This document shows, piece by piece, positions 9,511-20,293 of a stretch of 42,466 bases of DNA; position 1 is the first letter of the stretch, and the number at the start of each line of letters is the position of its first letter. Under the pieces are notes generated by a model. It saw only the letters and a list, made by a program, of their open reading frames with translations, was not told the origin of the DNA and did no database searches. This DNA comes from Haliscomenobacter sp. Lineage in GTDB: Bacteria; Bacteroidota; Bacteroidia; Chitinophagales; Saprospiraceae. Location: NCBI RefSeq assembly GCF_016718685.1, contig NZ_JADKCX010000149.1:1-42466 (forward strand). The letters run 5' to 3'. A program made the translations under genes and the position numbers.

Positions 9511-10464
9511 ATGATTGGCCAAAACATTGCCCAGGCGGCGGAGTTACTGAAGCGTGGAGAAGTGATTGCGATCCCCACCGAAACCGTGTATGGTTTGGCC
9601 GGGAATGCACTGGATGACCGCACCGTGGCCAAAATTTTTGCCATCAAACAGCGGCCTTCTTTTGATCCACTCATTGTGCATGTGCCCGATTGGCAAAGCC
9701 TGGAAAACTGGGTTCAAAACATTCCAACTGCCGCCCTGCAATTGGCGCAACATTTTATGCCGGGCGCGCTTACCTTACTTTTGGAAAAAAAAGAAACCAT
9801 TTCCGATCTGGTCACCGCGGGTTCTCCCCTGGTGGCCATGCGTATACCCGCGCATCCACTGGCGCAGGAATTGCTGCGTTTGCTTCCTTTTCCACTGGCG
9901 GCACCCAGCGCCAATCCTTTTGGCTACATCAGCCCTACCCGTGCCGAACACGTGGCACATCAATTGGGCGATCAAATTCCGTATATCCTGGATGGTGGAC
10001 CTTGTACCATTGGACTGGAAAGTACCATTGTCGGTTTCCCGGAGGGGCGCGCCACGATTTTCCGCAAAGGTGGAATTCCCGTAGAAGCCATTGAGGCGGT
10101 GATCGGACCAGTGCAGGTGCAGGCCCATTCCAGTTCCAATCCGCAGGCACCAGGGATGCTCAAAAGCCATTACGCGCCACGGATTCCGCTGGTATTGGGT
10201 AAATTGACTGAACTCATTCCACAACATCAGGGCAAAGTCATTGGGGTACTCAGTTTTCAAGAAAGATACCCGGAGATACCCTCTGAACGACAGTTTGCGT
10301 TATCTTCGTCAGGTGATTACACTGAAGCTGCTCGCAATCTTTTTTCGGCCATGCGTTATTTGGATCAATTGCCACTTGATTTGATTGTAGCCGAACTCTT
10401 ACCCGAAGAAAACCTTGGACGGGCCATAAATGATCGTTTGAGGCGAGCATCCAGCAAAAATTAA
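9511..10464 (+). CDS. tsaC: L-threonylcarbamoyladenylate synthase (TsaC/Sua5)
   Basis: This enzyme makes threonylcarbamoyl-AMP from threonine, bicarbonate and ATP, the first step of t6A37 formation on ANN-decoding tRNAs. The YrdC/Sua5 domain (about residues 1-200) has KRGEVIAIPTETVYGLAGNA, KQRPSFDPLIVHV, MPGALTLLLEKK, AMRIPAHPLAQELL and APSANPFGYISPT. After a linker, a C-terminal Sua5 domain (about 215-317) follows, with PGMLKSHYAPRIPLVLGK. The length of 317 residues marks the long Sua5-type rather than the short TsaC form. The other t6A enzymes are not in the window. Confidence 0.94.
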   Translation: MIGQNIAQAAELLKRGEVIAIPTETVYGLAGNALDDRTVAKIFAIKQRPSFDPLIVHVPDWQSLENWVQNIPTAALQLAQHFMPGALTLLLEKKETISDLVTAGSPLVAMRIPAHPLAQELLRLLPFPLAAPSANPFGYISPTRAEHVAHQLGDQIPYILDGGPCTIGLESTIVGFPEGRATIFRKGGIPVEAIEAVIGPVQVQAHSSSNPQAPGMLKSHYAPRIPLVLGKLTELIPQHQGKVIGVLSFQERYPEIPSERQFALSSSGDYTEAARNLFSAMRYLDQLPLDLIVAELLPEENLGRAINDRLRRASSKN

Positions 10465-10530
10465 TCAACCAAGCGAGGTCATACTCTGTTACCTATTTTT
10501 ATTCACAGACTGTTAAAAAACCAAATCAGT

Positions 10531-11064
10531 ATGCGTTTCAACAAAATCATGATGGCCCTGACGATGGTGTTGGCCATTTTTGCATCTACCGCCCTTCAGG
10601 CACAAGACAACAAAGCCCAACGGCCCAGCCCTCCTAAAACTGTTGCACGGCAGTTGGACTCCCTCAGCATCAACGTGGTTTACAATGCGCCTTCGGTAAA
10701 AGGTCGTTCGATCTGGGGCGCCCTGGTTCCTTATGGCAAAGTTTGGCGCACGGGTGCCAATGAGGCTACGACTTTCGAGGTGAACAAGTCAGTAATCATT
10801 GAAGGTCAAAAACTTGCAGCGGGTAAATATTCCCTGTTCACCATCCCTGGTGAAAAAGAATGGACGGTTATTTTCAACAAAGAAGCCAGCCAATGGGGAG
10901 CCTACAGTTACAAAAAAGAAATGGATGCCCTGCGTGTAAGCGTTAAACCAGGCAAATCCAAGTTGTTTGTAGAGCAACTGGCCATTGATGTATCTGAAAA
11001 AGGAGAAGTCAGTGTGGCTTGGGAAAATGTACAAATCAGTTTCGAAGTAAAAGAAGCCAAATAG
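10531..11064 (+). CDS. DUF2911 domain secreted protein
   Basis: This 177-residue protein has a Sec signal peptide (first ~24 residues, ending ALQAQ) and the DUF2911 signature: VVYNAPSVKGRSIWGALVPY, GKVWRTGANEATTFE, LAAGKYSLFTIPGEKEWTVI and FNKEASQWGAYSY. DUF2911 proteins are common exported Bacteroidota proteins without a known biochemical role. The next gene starts about 115 nt downstream after a hairpin, so this is probably a single-gene transcript. Confidence 0.92.
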   Translation: MRFNKIMMALTMVLAIFASTALQAQDNKAQRPSPPKTVARQLDSLSINVVYNAPSVKGRSIWGALVPYGKVWRTGANEATTFEVNKSVIIEGQKLAAGKYSLFTIPGEKEWTVIFNKEASQWGAYSYKKEMDALRVSVKPGKSKLFVEQLAIDVSEKGEVSVAWENVQISFEVKEAK

Positions 11065-11101
11065 GCGCCTGATCATAATTAATGGCACTTAAATGCTTCA
11101 G

Positions 11102-11131
11102 TTTAGGGACAGGCCCTTGCCTGTCCCTAAA
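11102..11131. terminator. 13-bp perfect GC-rich hairpin
   Basis: The arms 11102-11114 (TTTAGGGACAGGC) and 11119-11131 are perfectly complementary with a 4-nt loop. It lies 38 nt after the DUF2911 stop. It ends in AAA rather than a U-tract, so it may be a REP-like element as well as a stop signal. Confidence 0.6.
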
Positions 11132-11181
11132 AATTCAATCCTTCTTCTTATTTTTGCCCCAGCTTAATCAATACTCACTCC

Positions 11182-11565
11182 ATGAAACGTTTGATCACAT
11201 CTACATTGCTGCTTTCCCTTGTCTCGTTCAGCATCAGCGGCTGCAAAAACGAACCCAAAATTGATAAAGACGACCTCTTGGGCCGCTGGGAGATTCGGGA
11301 AGCCTATCGCAATGAAAAAAAATCAGAAGACCTGATGGGGCTCTTCTTTGAATTTTTTGGCGATGGGAAAATGCTCACCAACATGTCGGGGGCTACCACA
11401 GAATCACAGTACGAGCTCAAAAAACAAACCTTGATGCAACGCGGTGGAGACATGGATGCCGACTACGAAATCACGAGTCTGAACGATACCAACCTGGTAC
11501 TCGTGACGACCTTGCGCGAATACAATTTCCGCTTTGTACTGGGCAAAAGCGTTCAAATCAACTAG
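11182..11565 (+). CDS. Lipocalin-like lipoprotein
   Basis: This 127-residue protein has a lipoprotein signal (MKRLITSTLLLSLVSFSISG followed by the lipidated C21). The mature sequence begins with a charged linker and then LLGRWEIREAYRNEKKSE, like the opening strand of small lipocalin-like Bacteroidota lipoproteins, ending in short beta strands (NLVLVTTLREYNFRFVLGKS). No ligand can be named. Its TAG shares a CTAG tetranucleotide with the stop codon of the convergent gene. Confidence 0.85.
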   Translation: MKRLITSTLLLSLVSFSISGCKNEPKIDKDDLLGRWEIREAYRNEKKSEDLMGLFFEFFGDGKMLTNMSGATTESQYELKKQTLMQRGGDMDADYEITSLNDTNLVLVTTLREYNFRFVLGKSVQIN

Positions 11566-12143
11566 AAATGCCAGTTGAGTCCAAACCGCAATGACAAAGG
11601 AGATTGTGAGGTAAAAGGGCTGGGATTGACGTTGTACAGCACCAAAATTTCACTTCGTGCTGAGCCCATGCCACCCTGCAACAAGCCGATACCAACGTGT
11701 ATATTGTTGGCATTGACCCTTTGTATTTCCAATCCATTTGAAGTATAAAAAGGAATCGCCTGGTTCGCGTATTCGTATTCAACGTGGCCAAAAAACTGTT
11801 CAACGAATTTATAGCGGCTGAACACTCCAGCGGTCCAGGTCAGTGGTTGAGCGCGTACCACTTGGCCGTTACTCAAACGTTGGCTGTAATAGCTGTACAA
11901 AAAACCTACCCGTGGTCCAACTGAAAAATTAGGGGTCAATTTGTAGCCCAACATCGGGCTGATGCCAAACTGAATCAAGGTCTGGCTGCCAAATCCAAGT
12001 CCTATCGGAAGGTTTCCCCCGTACCAAATTCGTCGATTTTGGTCACTGCCTTTGGTATTTTCACCGCTTCTTTTGATGATTTGAGCATTACTGTGGATAC
12101 TCCACAAACCAATACAACAGAGTAATAAAATAATTTGACGCAT
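11562..12143 (-). CDS. Small outer-membrane beta-barrel-like protein
   Basis: This 193-residue protein has a Sec signal (MRQIILLLCCIGLWSIHSNA). The mature chain alternates polar and hydrophobic residues with aromatic girdles (YKLTPNFSVGPRVGFLYSYY; GVFSRYKFVEQFFGHVEYEY) and ends in NPSPFTSQSPLSLRFGLNWHF, with the terminal aromatic typical of outer-membrane barrels. About eight strands are suggested. It resembles the porin-like outer-membrane proteins common in Bacteroidota, with no specific function visible. Its stop overlaps the stop of the convergent lipoprotein gene. Confidence 0.85.
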   Translation of the reverse strand: MRQIILLLCCIGLWSIHSNAQIIKRSGENTKGSDQNRRIWYGGNLPIGLGFGSQTLIQFGISPMLGYKLTPNFSVGPRVGFLYSYYSQRLSNGQVVRAQPLTWTAGVFSRYKFVEQFFGHVEYEYANQAIPFYTSNGLEIQRVNANNIHVGIGLLQGGMGSARSEILVLYNVNPSPFTSQSPLSLRFGLNWHF

Positions 12144-12232
12144 TGTTGATGGTGCTAAGGATTCTACATGAAATTTTTAGTAACCACACAAAGATACACG
12201 CTCTTTTTTCCCTTCGTTGCACCAAAGAAATT

Positions 12233-12267
12233 TTTGCCATCAGCCTTACCGAAATATGCTAACTTTG
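12233..12267 (+). promoter_or_regulatory. Bacteroidota-type promoter for the giant surface protein
   Basis: TTTG at 12233-12236 and TAACTTTG at 12260-12267 match the -33/-7 consensus with 23 nt between the boxes. The start codon at 12392 would give a 5' leader of about 115 nt. Confidence 0.5.
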
Positions 12268-12391
12268 AGGTATCAAATACCGCAGCACTGTAAAGCTTCG
12301 TTCATTATGTTGATGTTGTTTCCCTCTTCAAACAACTGAAAATCTTCGTCCAGAACCCAACACACTACCGACTACCAATGATTTGCGTTCC

Positions 12392-15300
12392 ATGAAGCAT
12401 TGCATTACGATATTGAGCATCTTACTGAGTGGCTGGCTATGGGGGCAAAACTGTCCTTTGGAAGCTCCGCTGCCTATTCCCGCTAACGATTCAATTGTTT
12501 ATAGTTTTGAGGTTTTTGACGTCATCAACAACAACCTGGCTGCTCCAGGACAGGGTGTGTGTGGGGTACAAATGCGTTTTCGCCACAATTCCATCACGGA
12601 CTTTGAAGTATGGCTAAAGGCCCCCAATGGCAAAGAAATCCAACTCATCGGCCCCAACGCAACTGTATCTCCGCCAACTTTAGGAGGCAGTTGGAATGTA
12701 ACTTTTGTAAGGTGCCTGGCTACTCCAATGCCCCAGGTACCCTTTGCTCAACGCTGGAACAACAGCACTAATCCTTTTGGTGCCAGCGGCATTACGGGAT
12801 CGTATTGGCCATTTTCAGGTTGTTTGGAAGAATTCAACACTGGGCCAGTGAATGGCACCTGGGAACTCAAATTAAAAACCATAACCAGCACTCAAATCAG
12901 AGGAAGTTTATTGGGTCTTGACATCCAGTTTTGTGACAAAAGAGGCCAACGCTGTTGTTTTGCTGATGCTGGAGTCCTCAGTGGCCCGGTTAATGTGGCC
13001 GCTTGTCAGGCCGATTTTGACCTTAACCTCACTACGGCACCAACTTACAGTGGGGCCAAACCCGACTCCAGCAAATACGCCTATACCTACGCCATTGGCC
13101 GTGACATGATCTTGCAGGGTTTCGATTCCATTCCAGACCTGCGTCGTATGTCCCCTGGCAATTATCAGGTATGTGGTTTGTCTTATTTACGCAAAGACAC
13201 CAGCCTTTTCCCTGCTGCAAACAATATCCTGAGGCTGGATACCTTGCGCAACCAACTCAAAAATGGAACAATAGCACTATGTGGTGAAATGACTGCGGAT
13301 TGCATCAATGTACTCATCGCTCCGCGTTCAGATTCCACGGTATTGCCCATAGAAATCATTTGTGCAGGCGATTCGGTCGTGGTAGCTGGCCAAATCTTCA
13401 AAACTACCGGGCGTTTTCCGATCACTTTTAACCAGCCGGGGCGCTGCGACAGCTTGGTCATCGTCAATGTTCGGGTAGAACAAAGCCTGAACTCCACACT
13501 TGATAGTATAATCTGCGCCGGAGACTCCGTAGCCGTCGGAACCAAACAATACAAAGTTACTGGCAATTATGTGGACACCTTGCAGGCGAGCAGTGGCTGC
13601 GACAGCATTGTTTCACTCCGTCTGGTAGTATTGCCAGCTATTCCCGTTAAAGACACTTCCATTGAAATATGCTCTGGCCGGTCGGTTGTAATTGGCGGCC
13701 AACGTTTTAGTGCTTCCGGCGTATACGACATACCGTTGGTTTCCAGCCAGGGTTGTGACAGTTTGATTCGACTGACCCTTACCATTATTGAGCCCCAATC
13801 AGTAATTACGGCTACGGATACTTTCCTCACCTGCACGCGTACCCAGGTAGTATTGGACGGTACCCAATCCACCCCCTTGGGGCAAGTCATGTACCGCTGG
13901 GAAGACAACATGGGCAATCCGATTGGGGATAGTACGCATTTTGTAGTCACCAGTCCTAATACCTACTATTTACAAGTCATCACCACCAAAAGTTTGTGCG
14001 CCCGCCGGGTTCGTATCATCATCACTGCGGATACCCTCAAACCCATTGTCAACATCGGCGGCATGGATACCCTGAATTGTAATACCCCACGCATCACCCT
14101 GAATTCAACGGTTAGTAGCAACCTGGCTGCCCCCTGTACAATTGGACGACTACCGGCACCGGGCGGATTGAGGGGCTGAATACCCAGGCAAATGTATTGG
14201 TCAGTGGCCCTGGTTTTTACCAATTGACCGTAACCAATAACCGCAATGGCTGTACAGATTCTGCCGAAGTTCAGGTTTTTCAAGACCTCAACCTGCCCAT
14301 TGCCAATGCGGGTACAAGTGATACCCTTACCTGTTCACAGGGCAGTGTCAATCTCAACGGCAGTGCTTCAAGTACTGGTGCCTCATTTAGGTACTTATGG
14401 ACAGGTTTGAATGGTCAGGTCGTGGCCGATTCAACTTCAGTTCAAACCAGCACACAAGTTGCGGGATTGTACCAGTTGGCAGTAACCAACACGTTCAATC
14501 AATGTGTGGGTTTTGATACGGTTAACGTGGTTGCCGATACGACCCCGGTCAGTTTGTCCATTGATCCCCCGCGTGAACTGAACTGCACAACCCGCTCGAT
14601 TACGCTTACTTCTCGGGCAAATCCGAGCAATCGTTCGCTGAGTTACAATTGGGTGGCCATTAATGGGGGCAACATTACCAGTGCCAATAACACTGCCAAT
14701 ATTGAGGTCGATTTGGCTGGTCGATACGCCCTGGAAGTAACCGACCTCGCCAATGGTTGTACCACTGAAGCTGAAATAATCGTAAAAGACAGCAGCAATA
14801 CAGTCAGCGCAGTGATTGCAGTCCCGCTGGCCATTTCATGCACCCAGCCTGAAACAGAACTGGATGGTTCTGGATCACAAGGCGGTAGCACAGTGGTCTT
14901 CCAATGGAGTACCACCAACGGCAACATTATCGGTGCCAACAACCGCGCCCGCATCAGGGTTGGAGCAGCAGGTACTTACCAATTGATTGTTCGGGATACC
15001 ACAACCCAATGTAGTGACACCAGTACGGTAGTCGTCAGCAGTCAACAAATCCCCCCCATTGCCCGGGCAGGGCAAGACCTTGAATTGACTTGCAGTGCGC
15101 CCATCGCAACCCTCAGTGCTCAGGGTTCTGCAACGGGAAACAACATCCGTTATCGCTGGCAAGGCCCCTGCCCTATCACAGATTCAAGTGCAGCCACCAT
15201 CTCGACCACTTGTGAGGGTCAATATGTGTTGCAGGTGCTGGACACCAGCACGGGTTGTACGAGTACCGATACCGTGGTAGTCAGTCTTAAATTCAGCCAG

Positions 15301-18300
15301 CCCCAATGCTCAGGTGGCGACTACCACAACCAACATCAATTGTACAGCTGGAGAAGGTATCCTTTCGGCACGGGGATCCTCAGGAGGTCAAATCCGCTGG
15401 TTTTTCCAAAACAACGAAGTAGGCCGCGACACTCAACTTATGGTTAGAAACGCTGGAGTGTACCTTTTGGTGGTAGAAAATACCGCTCTTGGATGTAGGG
15501 ACAGCGTCCAGGTTCAAGTCAACAAAGATTGTAAACCCATTGCCAGCATTGCTCCCGTCGAAGGTATTTCATGTAAACAAGAAATCGTTACCCTCGACGG
15601 AACGGGTTCAACATTTAACGCCTCCATTCGCTACCATTGGCTGGGGCCAGTTGGTGATTGTATAGTAAGCGATTCTCTACTTCCCAGCATTGATGTAAAA
15701 TGCCCGGGTACTTATCTGCTGGTTGTCGAAAATCTCGCCACCAATGAGCAGGATACTGCATCGATTGTCGTCACTGCAAACCAGGTAATCCCATCCATCG
15801 CCATTGCTCCCGTAGACACCTTGACCTGTACATCCCCGAGTCTGGTACTGAATGGAAGCGGTTCGGCCCAAGGCAACAACATCCAATACACCTGGTTGAA
15901 CAACACCGGTCAAGTGGTTGGTAGAACGGCGCAAGTGAGTGTCAACGCCCCCGGGCTTTATGCCTTTGAAGTATTGGATACCCTCAATGGGTGTTTGGCC
16001 CAAAGGGAAGTATTGGTGGTACAAGACACCAATATCCCTCAAATCGCTTTTAATAGTTCAACTTTTCCTTGTAACCGCGATACATTTAATTTCCGGGCTA
16101 CCGTTCTGCCAATAGGGCGAAACTACCAACTCAACTGGATGGGGCCTGGCATTGCAGGAAGAGTAGATTCCACGGTTGTGGCGCTTACTGCTGCTGGGCA
16201 GTACATCTTTTCGGCGACTGATTTGGGCAGCAATTGTACCGTCAGGGATACCATCGATCTTGTAGAACCCGCAGATTGCCTTCCCTGTATCAGCGCCAGT
16301 TCTACTACGGTGGAGTTGACTTGCACCCAGACCCAAATCGCACTACCCGCAGCATTTTGCCGCCCATGCGTTGGTTGTACCGTAAATTGGAGCACCAATG
16401 ATGGCAATTTTGTATCCCGCGCAGATACACTTACCCCCATCATCAATCGGGCGGGCACCTATACCTTGACCGTTCTGGATTCGAGTGCACGGGCGGTAAC
16501 CCTAAACATCATTGTGCGTTCAGACCAACAATTGCCCGTATTGCCTTCTGGTTTTGATGCCAGTTTAACCTGTGCCATTCGAGAGATTGCCCTACCCAAT
16601 CCCGACTCCTCAGCCCTCAACCCCGTGAGTTGGCGTTGGGAAACCAGCGATGGTCAATTGGTGGCCGACACCTTGCCCGGGCGCTTGAAAGCGGTACGCA
16701 TTGGTACGTATCGTTTGGTGGGTCGAAATGTACTGACCAATTGTGAAAGTTTTACCCTGGTTCGTATCGGTCTGGACAGCCTTGCTCCGAGGGCGTTCGC
16801 AGGAAGTGACCAGGTATTGGATTGTACCAATCAAAGACTAACCCTCAATGGCAATGGCTCTGCAGTAGGCCCCGGCATTAGTTACTTGTGGACCGCGTTG
16901 GATAATGGTCGCATTCTCGCAGGAGAAAACTCGGCAAACCCGGTGATTGACGCGCAAGGCCGCTACGTCATCAAAGTAGAGGATGCCCGCAACAATTGTT
17001 TTTCTACAGACACCTTGCTGGTCACCCCGGATGCTACCCTACCCCGCATTGAACCGATTGCCAATCAGTTGCTCAACTGCCGGGACAGCATTTTAACCCT
17101 CAATGGCAATATGCCTGCTGGAGGCCCTTACACCGCCAATTGGTGCGCACTGGGCAATGCGAGGGATACCATCGGCTGTTTTGCGCAGCAAAATTTGCAG
17201 GTAAGCAGCCCCGGTCTCTACAGTTATGAATTAACCGATACCCGCAACAATTGCCGGAATCGAATTTTTGTTACCGTAAAAGATGACCGCATAGCACCCT
17301 CCATCGATGCTGGCCTAACCGATACACTCCGCTGCAATGCCCTTAATTTGCGCCTGAATGGCCAAAATCTCCGCCCGGAAGACCCCTTACTTTTTGCCTG
17401 GCGTGGAGACGACAATCAAGCCATTGAAGCCGACAGCACCCTTAACCCCTTGCTCATCAGTGGTGGATGGTATACTTTATTGGCACAAAGTCGGCGCAAT
17501 TTTTGCACCAGTACAGATCGTGTTTTTATTGCTGTCGATTTGGGGCGGCCTCAAGTTTCTGCGGGTCGTGATACTTTTTTGAATTGTGTACCCTTGCAAA
17601 TTAGTTTACAAGGGAACTTCAGCTCAAGCAGTGGGGAACCATTGGAAGCCCGTTGGACAGCCAATATAGGCCGCATCATCAGTGGTCAAAATACCGCCAA
17701 CGCCCAGGTAGATCAACCCGGTAATTACTTGCTTACGGTGCGCAATACGGTCAACAATTGTATTGCTATGGATGAGGTTGTGGTCAGCAATGAAGCCCTC
17801 AAACCTCAGGCACGCATTGCCGGGCCAAATACCATTTCTTGCAATGTGCAACAAGTTACCTTATTGGGTACGGCCTCTACCAACCCTTTCAACCGCACGC
17901 TGCGCTACTTTTGGACACCAGTAGATGGCGGTCGGATCATTGGTAGTCCAGCCGATGATTCAATGGTTACTGCCCGCGCTGGATTGTATCGCCTGATTGT
18001 CACCGATGCATTGAGCGGCTGCCAGGATTCAAGCGATTTTAGCTTGCAAGCAGACTTGAATCGCCCGCGCATCGCGATTGCGACGCCGGCTACTTTGAGT
18101 TGTAGTCGACCACAAGTAAGAATTGATGCCAGTGAAAGTGCGACCGGAGTAATCTATCAATACACCTGGTTGGCACCCAATGGACAAACCTTGCCCGATT
18201 CTAACCGGACGCCACAAGTTACTTTGCCGGGAAATTACCAACTCAGCGTGCGCAACGTACAAAGTGGTTGTATCTCGGTTGATTCAGTGGAAGTGACTGA

Positions 18301-19334
18301 AGACTATACCCTGCCGCAAATACGCCTCCGGGCACTTGACGTGCTGGATTGTGTGACCCCGGTGATCGAATTGGAAGCGGGGACTTCACAAGGGCGCAAT
18401 TTGAGTTTCCAGTGGTCGGCCAGCCATGCTGGCATCCTGAGCAACACTGCTGCTGCATTGATTCGAATCAATGCTCCGGGGTACTACCGCCTGGTGTTGA
18501 CCGATGGACTCAGTGGTTGCAGCAGCCGCGATAGTCTATTGGTGCAGGAAGCGGCGAGCGCCATCGACACGGTAATTTTTGCAGTACAACAACCGGGCTG
18601 TGGCTCTAACCAGGCTGGTCAGGTTAGTGTTACCAATATTAGCGGTGGCACTGCGCCCTACAAGGTATTTTTTGAACAATACCTTCCCCGAGGCCAACAA
18701 CCTCTTCCGCAACCTGCGGCCGGGCAACTATACCCTTAAAGTTGAAGACGCGGGTGGTTGCTTGTGGACGGCCCCAATTGAGCTCCAGGCACCCCAGGCA
18801 CCATCGGTAGAACTTGGCCCCGACCGCGAAATCAAACTCGGCGACAGCGTAAGTCTGGCGCCCATCATTAGCAATGACAGCATTGTGTCGATTACCTGGA
18901 CAGCGGGCACTACCTTGAGTGACCCCAATAGTCGGAATCAGTTGTTGAAACCCAACAATTCTACCACGGCTCAAATAAGCATTCGCGCCGCCAATGGTTG
19001 TACGGCCAGCGATTTTGTGAACATCCGCGTCATCCGTGAATCGCCTTTGTTTGTGCCCAATATTTTCTCTCCCAATGGCGACGGCATCAACGACGTGTTG
19101 AACATTTTTGCGGGTTCTCAGGTCAACAAAGTCAAGTTCTTCCGCATCTACGACCGTTGGGGCAATCAGGTGTATGGCTTACAAGAATTCAGTCCCAATG
19201 ACACCCTGTTGGGCTGGGACGGCAAATTGGGCGGCACCCTGCTCAACAGTGCGGTATTTACCTGGTACGCCGAGGTCGAAATGGCCGATGGGAAAGTGGA
19301 AGGCTTGAAGGGGGATGTGAGTTTGTTGCGGTGA
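12392..19334 (+). CDS. Giant T9SS-secreted adhesin-like protein: P-domain, 19 Ig-like repeats and gliding-motility C-terminal domain
   Basis: One gene of about 2,310 codons is interrupted by three homopolymer frameshifts (C5 at 14130-14134, C4 at 15301-15304, T6 at 18668-18673). After the signal peptide (MKHCITILSILLSGWLWGQ) comes a proprotein-convertase P-domain (VQMRFRHNSITDFEVWLKAP through LLGLDIQFC). Three short repeats of the type ICAGDSVxVxGxxY...GCDS follow (13325-13795). Nineteen tandem Ig-like units of about 85-95 residues come next (13800-18570), each opening with LxC (DTLTC, QVLDC, ATLSC) and closing near GxYxLxVxD...GC. A SprB-like repeat, a PKD-like unit and the CHU_C tail (PNIFSPNGDGINDVLNIF; FFRIYDRWGNQVY; WYAEVEMADG) finish it. 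The tail directs type IX secretion (type B). I take ATG 12392 rather than the TTG at 12383. The likely role is cell-surface adhesion or gliding. Confidence 0.9.
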
Positions 19335-19429
19335 TGAATACTTGGAAAAGAATTTTCACAAATGATAGAAAACGCTATCTTTAGGGACTTGATTTGATAC
19401 AGTTGATTGTAACACAAAAACCTAAAACC

Positions 19430-20191
19430 ATGCCAGACTCTCTGTCCAACATCACCAGCAACACGCAAAATTTGCCTGCAAGTGCTCCTCAAATAGATTG
19501 GTACTTCATTCTCACCCTTTTAGGCATCATGCTGCTTACCGGGCTCATCGGGGGCTACGCCAATTTTCTCAATTCGCCCAAAGAAGAACGCAGCCTGATG
19601 CGGAGCTTGATGATGGGGATCGTTGCCACCATTGCCATTCCGCTTTTTTTAAAGGTAGTAGACAGCAATATCCTGAACCAAACCCAGACCGACGTGATGA
19701 ATTATTTTGTGTACGCTGGCTGTTGTGTTTTGGCTGCTTTTTATTCGGCTAAATTCCTTGAGGGCCTGTCGAGCCGCATCATTCAAGATTTGCAGGAAAA
19801 GGTAGACCGAACCAGTGAAGCGGTGCAGGAAACCGCCACCAAGGTAGAAGAAAATGCTGCTAAGCTTGATGACACTGCTGAAAAAACCGATATGATCATT
19901 GATACACAAATTCCGGATGCGGTCATTCCCGATGATGTGCCAGAACTAGAACCCGAAGAACTGCGTTCCAGGTCTTTACTCGATAAGGATATCCCCGTAG
20001 CTACGCGCTCTGTAGAGGAAAAAATGGAAGCTGCTTTTGGAAAAAACAAACTCCAAACTCTGGAATCCCTTAGCAAAGCTACCGGAATGGGCACAGAGGC
20101 AGTAAAAATAATGTTGCTAGGACTAGAACAAGCCGGGAAAATCAAAAAGGTTGACCACCGGGGGAGGGAGGTTTATTTTATGCAGTTGTAA
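19430..20191 (+). CDS. Three-TM membrane protein with C-terminal winged-helix-like domain
   Basis: ATG 19430 is chosen because it follows the leader AAAACCTAAAACC seen before another gene in this window. The 253-residue product has three TM helices (WYFILTLLGIMLLTGLIGGY; SLMMGIVATIAIPLFLKVV; YFVYAGCCVLAAFYSAKF), then a coiled coil (QDLQEKVDRTSEAVQETA...), an acidic linker and a C-terminal 55-residue helical segment (LQTLESLSKATGMGTEAVKI...HRGREVYFMQL) shaped like a winged helix. The TM region recalls the three-TM partners of prokaryotic YEATS-domain proteins found in conflict/signalling systems. That is from memory and unverified. No YEATS gene is adjacent. Confidence 0.8.
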   Translation: MPDSLSNITSNTQNLPASAPQIDWYFILTLLGIMLLTGLIGGYANFLNSPKEERSLMRSLMMGIVATIAIPLFLKVVDSNILNQTQTDVMNYFVYAGCCVLAAFYSAKFLEGLSSRIIQDLQEKVDRTSEAVQETATKVEENAAKLDDTAEKTDMIIDTQIPDAVIPDDVPELEPEELRSRSLLDKDIPVATRSVEEKMEAAFGKNKLQTLESLSKATGMGTEAVKIMLLGLEQAGKIKKVDHRGREVYFMQL

Positions 20192-20192
20192 G

Positions 20193-20290
20193 TTTTAGGG
20201 TTCGGGGTTAGTTAAGTTTCGGGGTTCAATCGGTCACCTCGGCTCCGCTCGGTGACCGATAACCTAAAACCTAAAACCTAAAACCTAAAT
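20193..20290. repeat. Intergenic inverted repeat with heptamer array and conserved core
   Basis: It lies between convergent genes. The left side has TTTTAGGGTT, the centre is the quasi-palindrome 20231-20258 (CGGTCACC...GGTGACCG), and the right side is a heptamer array CCTAAAA x3 plus CCTAAAT (20263-20290) complementary to the left side. The 23-nt core at 20235-20257 recurs at 41604-41626 with one mismatch. Confidence 0.65.
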
Positions 20291-20293
20291 ACC

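Noticed and set aside
12392..19334. Four separate genes in the giant locus
   Set aside because: The junctions overlap in adjacent frames, each is repaired by one base in a homopolymer, and the repeat pattern continues through them.
20263..20290. Telomere-like or CRISPR-like array of CCTAAAA
   Set aside because: There are only about four 7-nt copies without spacers; it is one arm of an inverted repeat between convergent genes.
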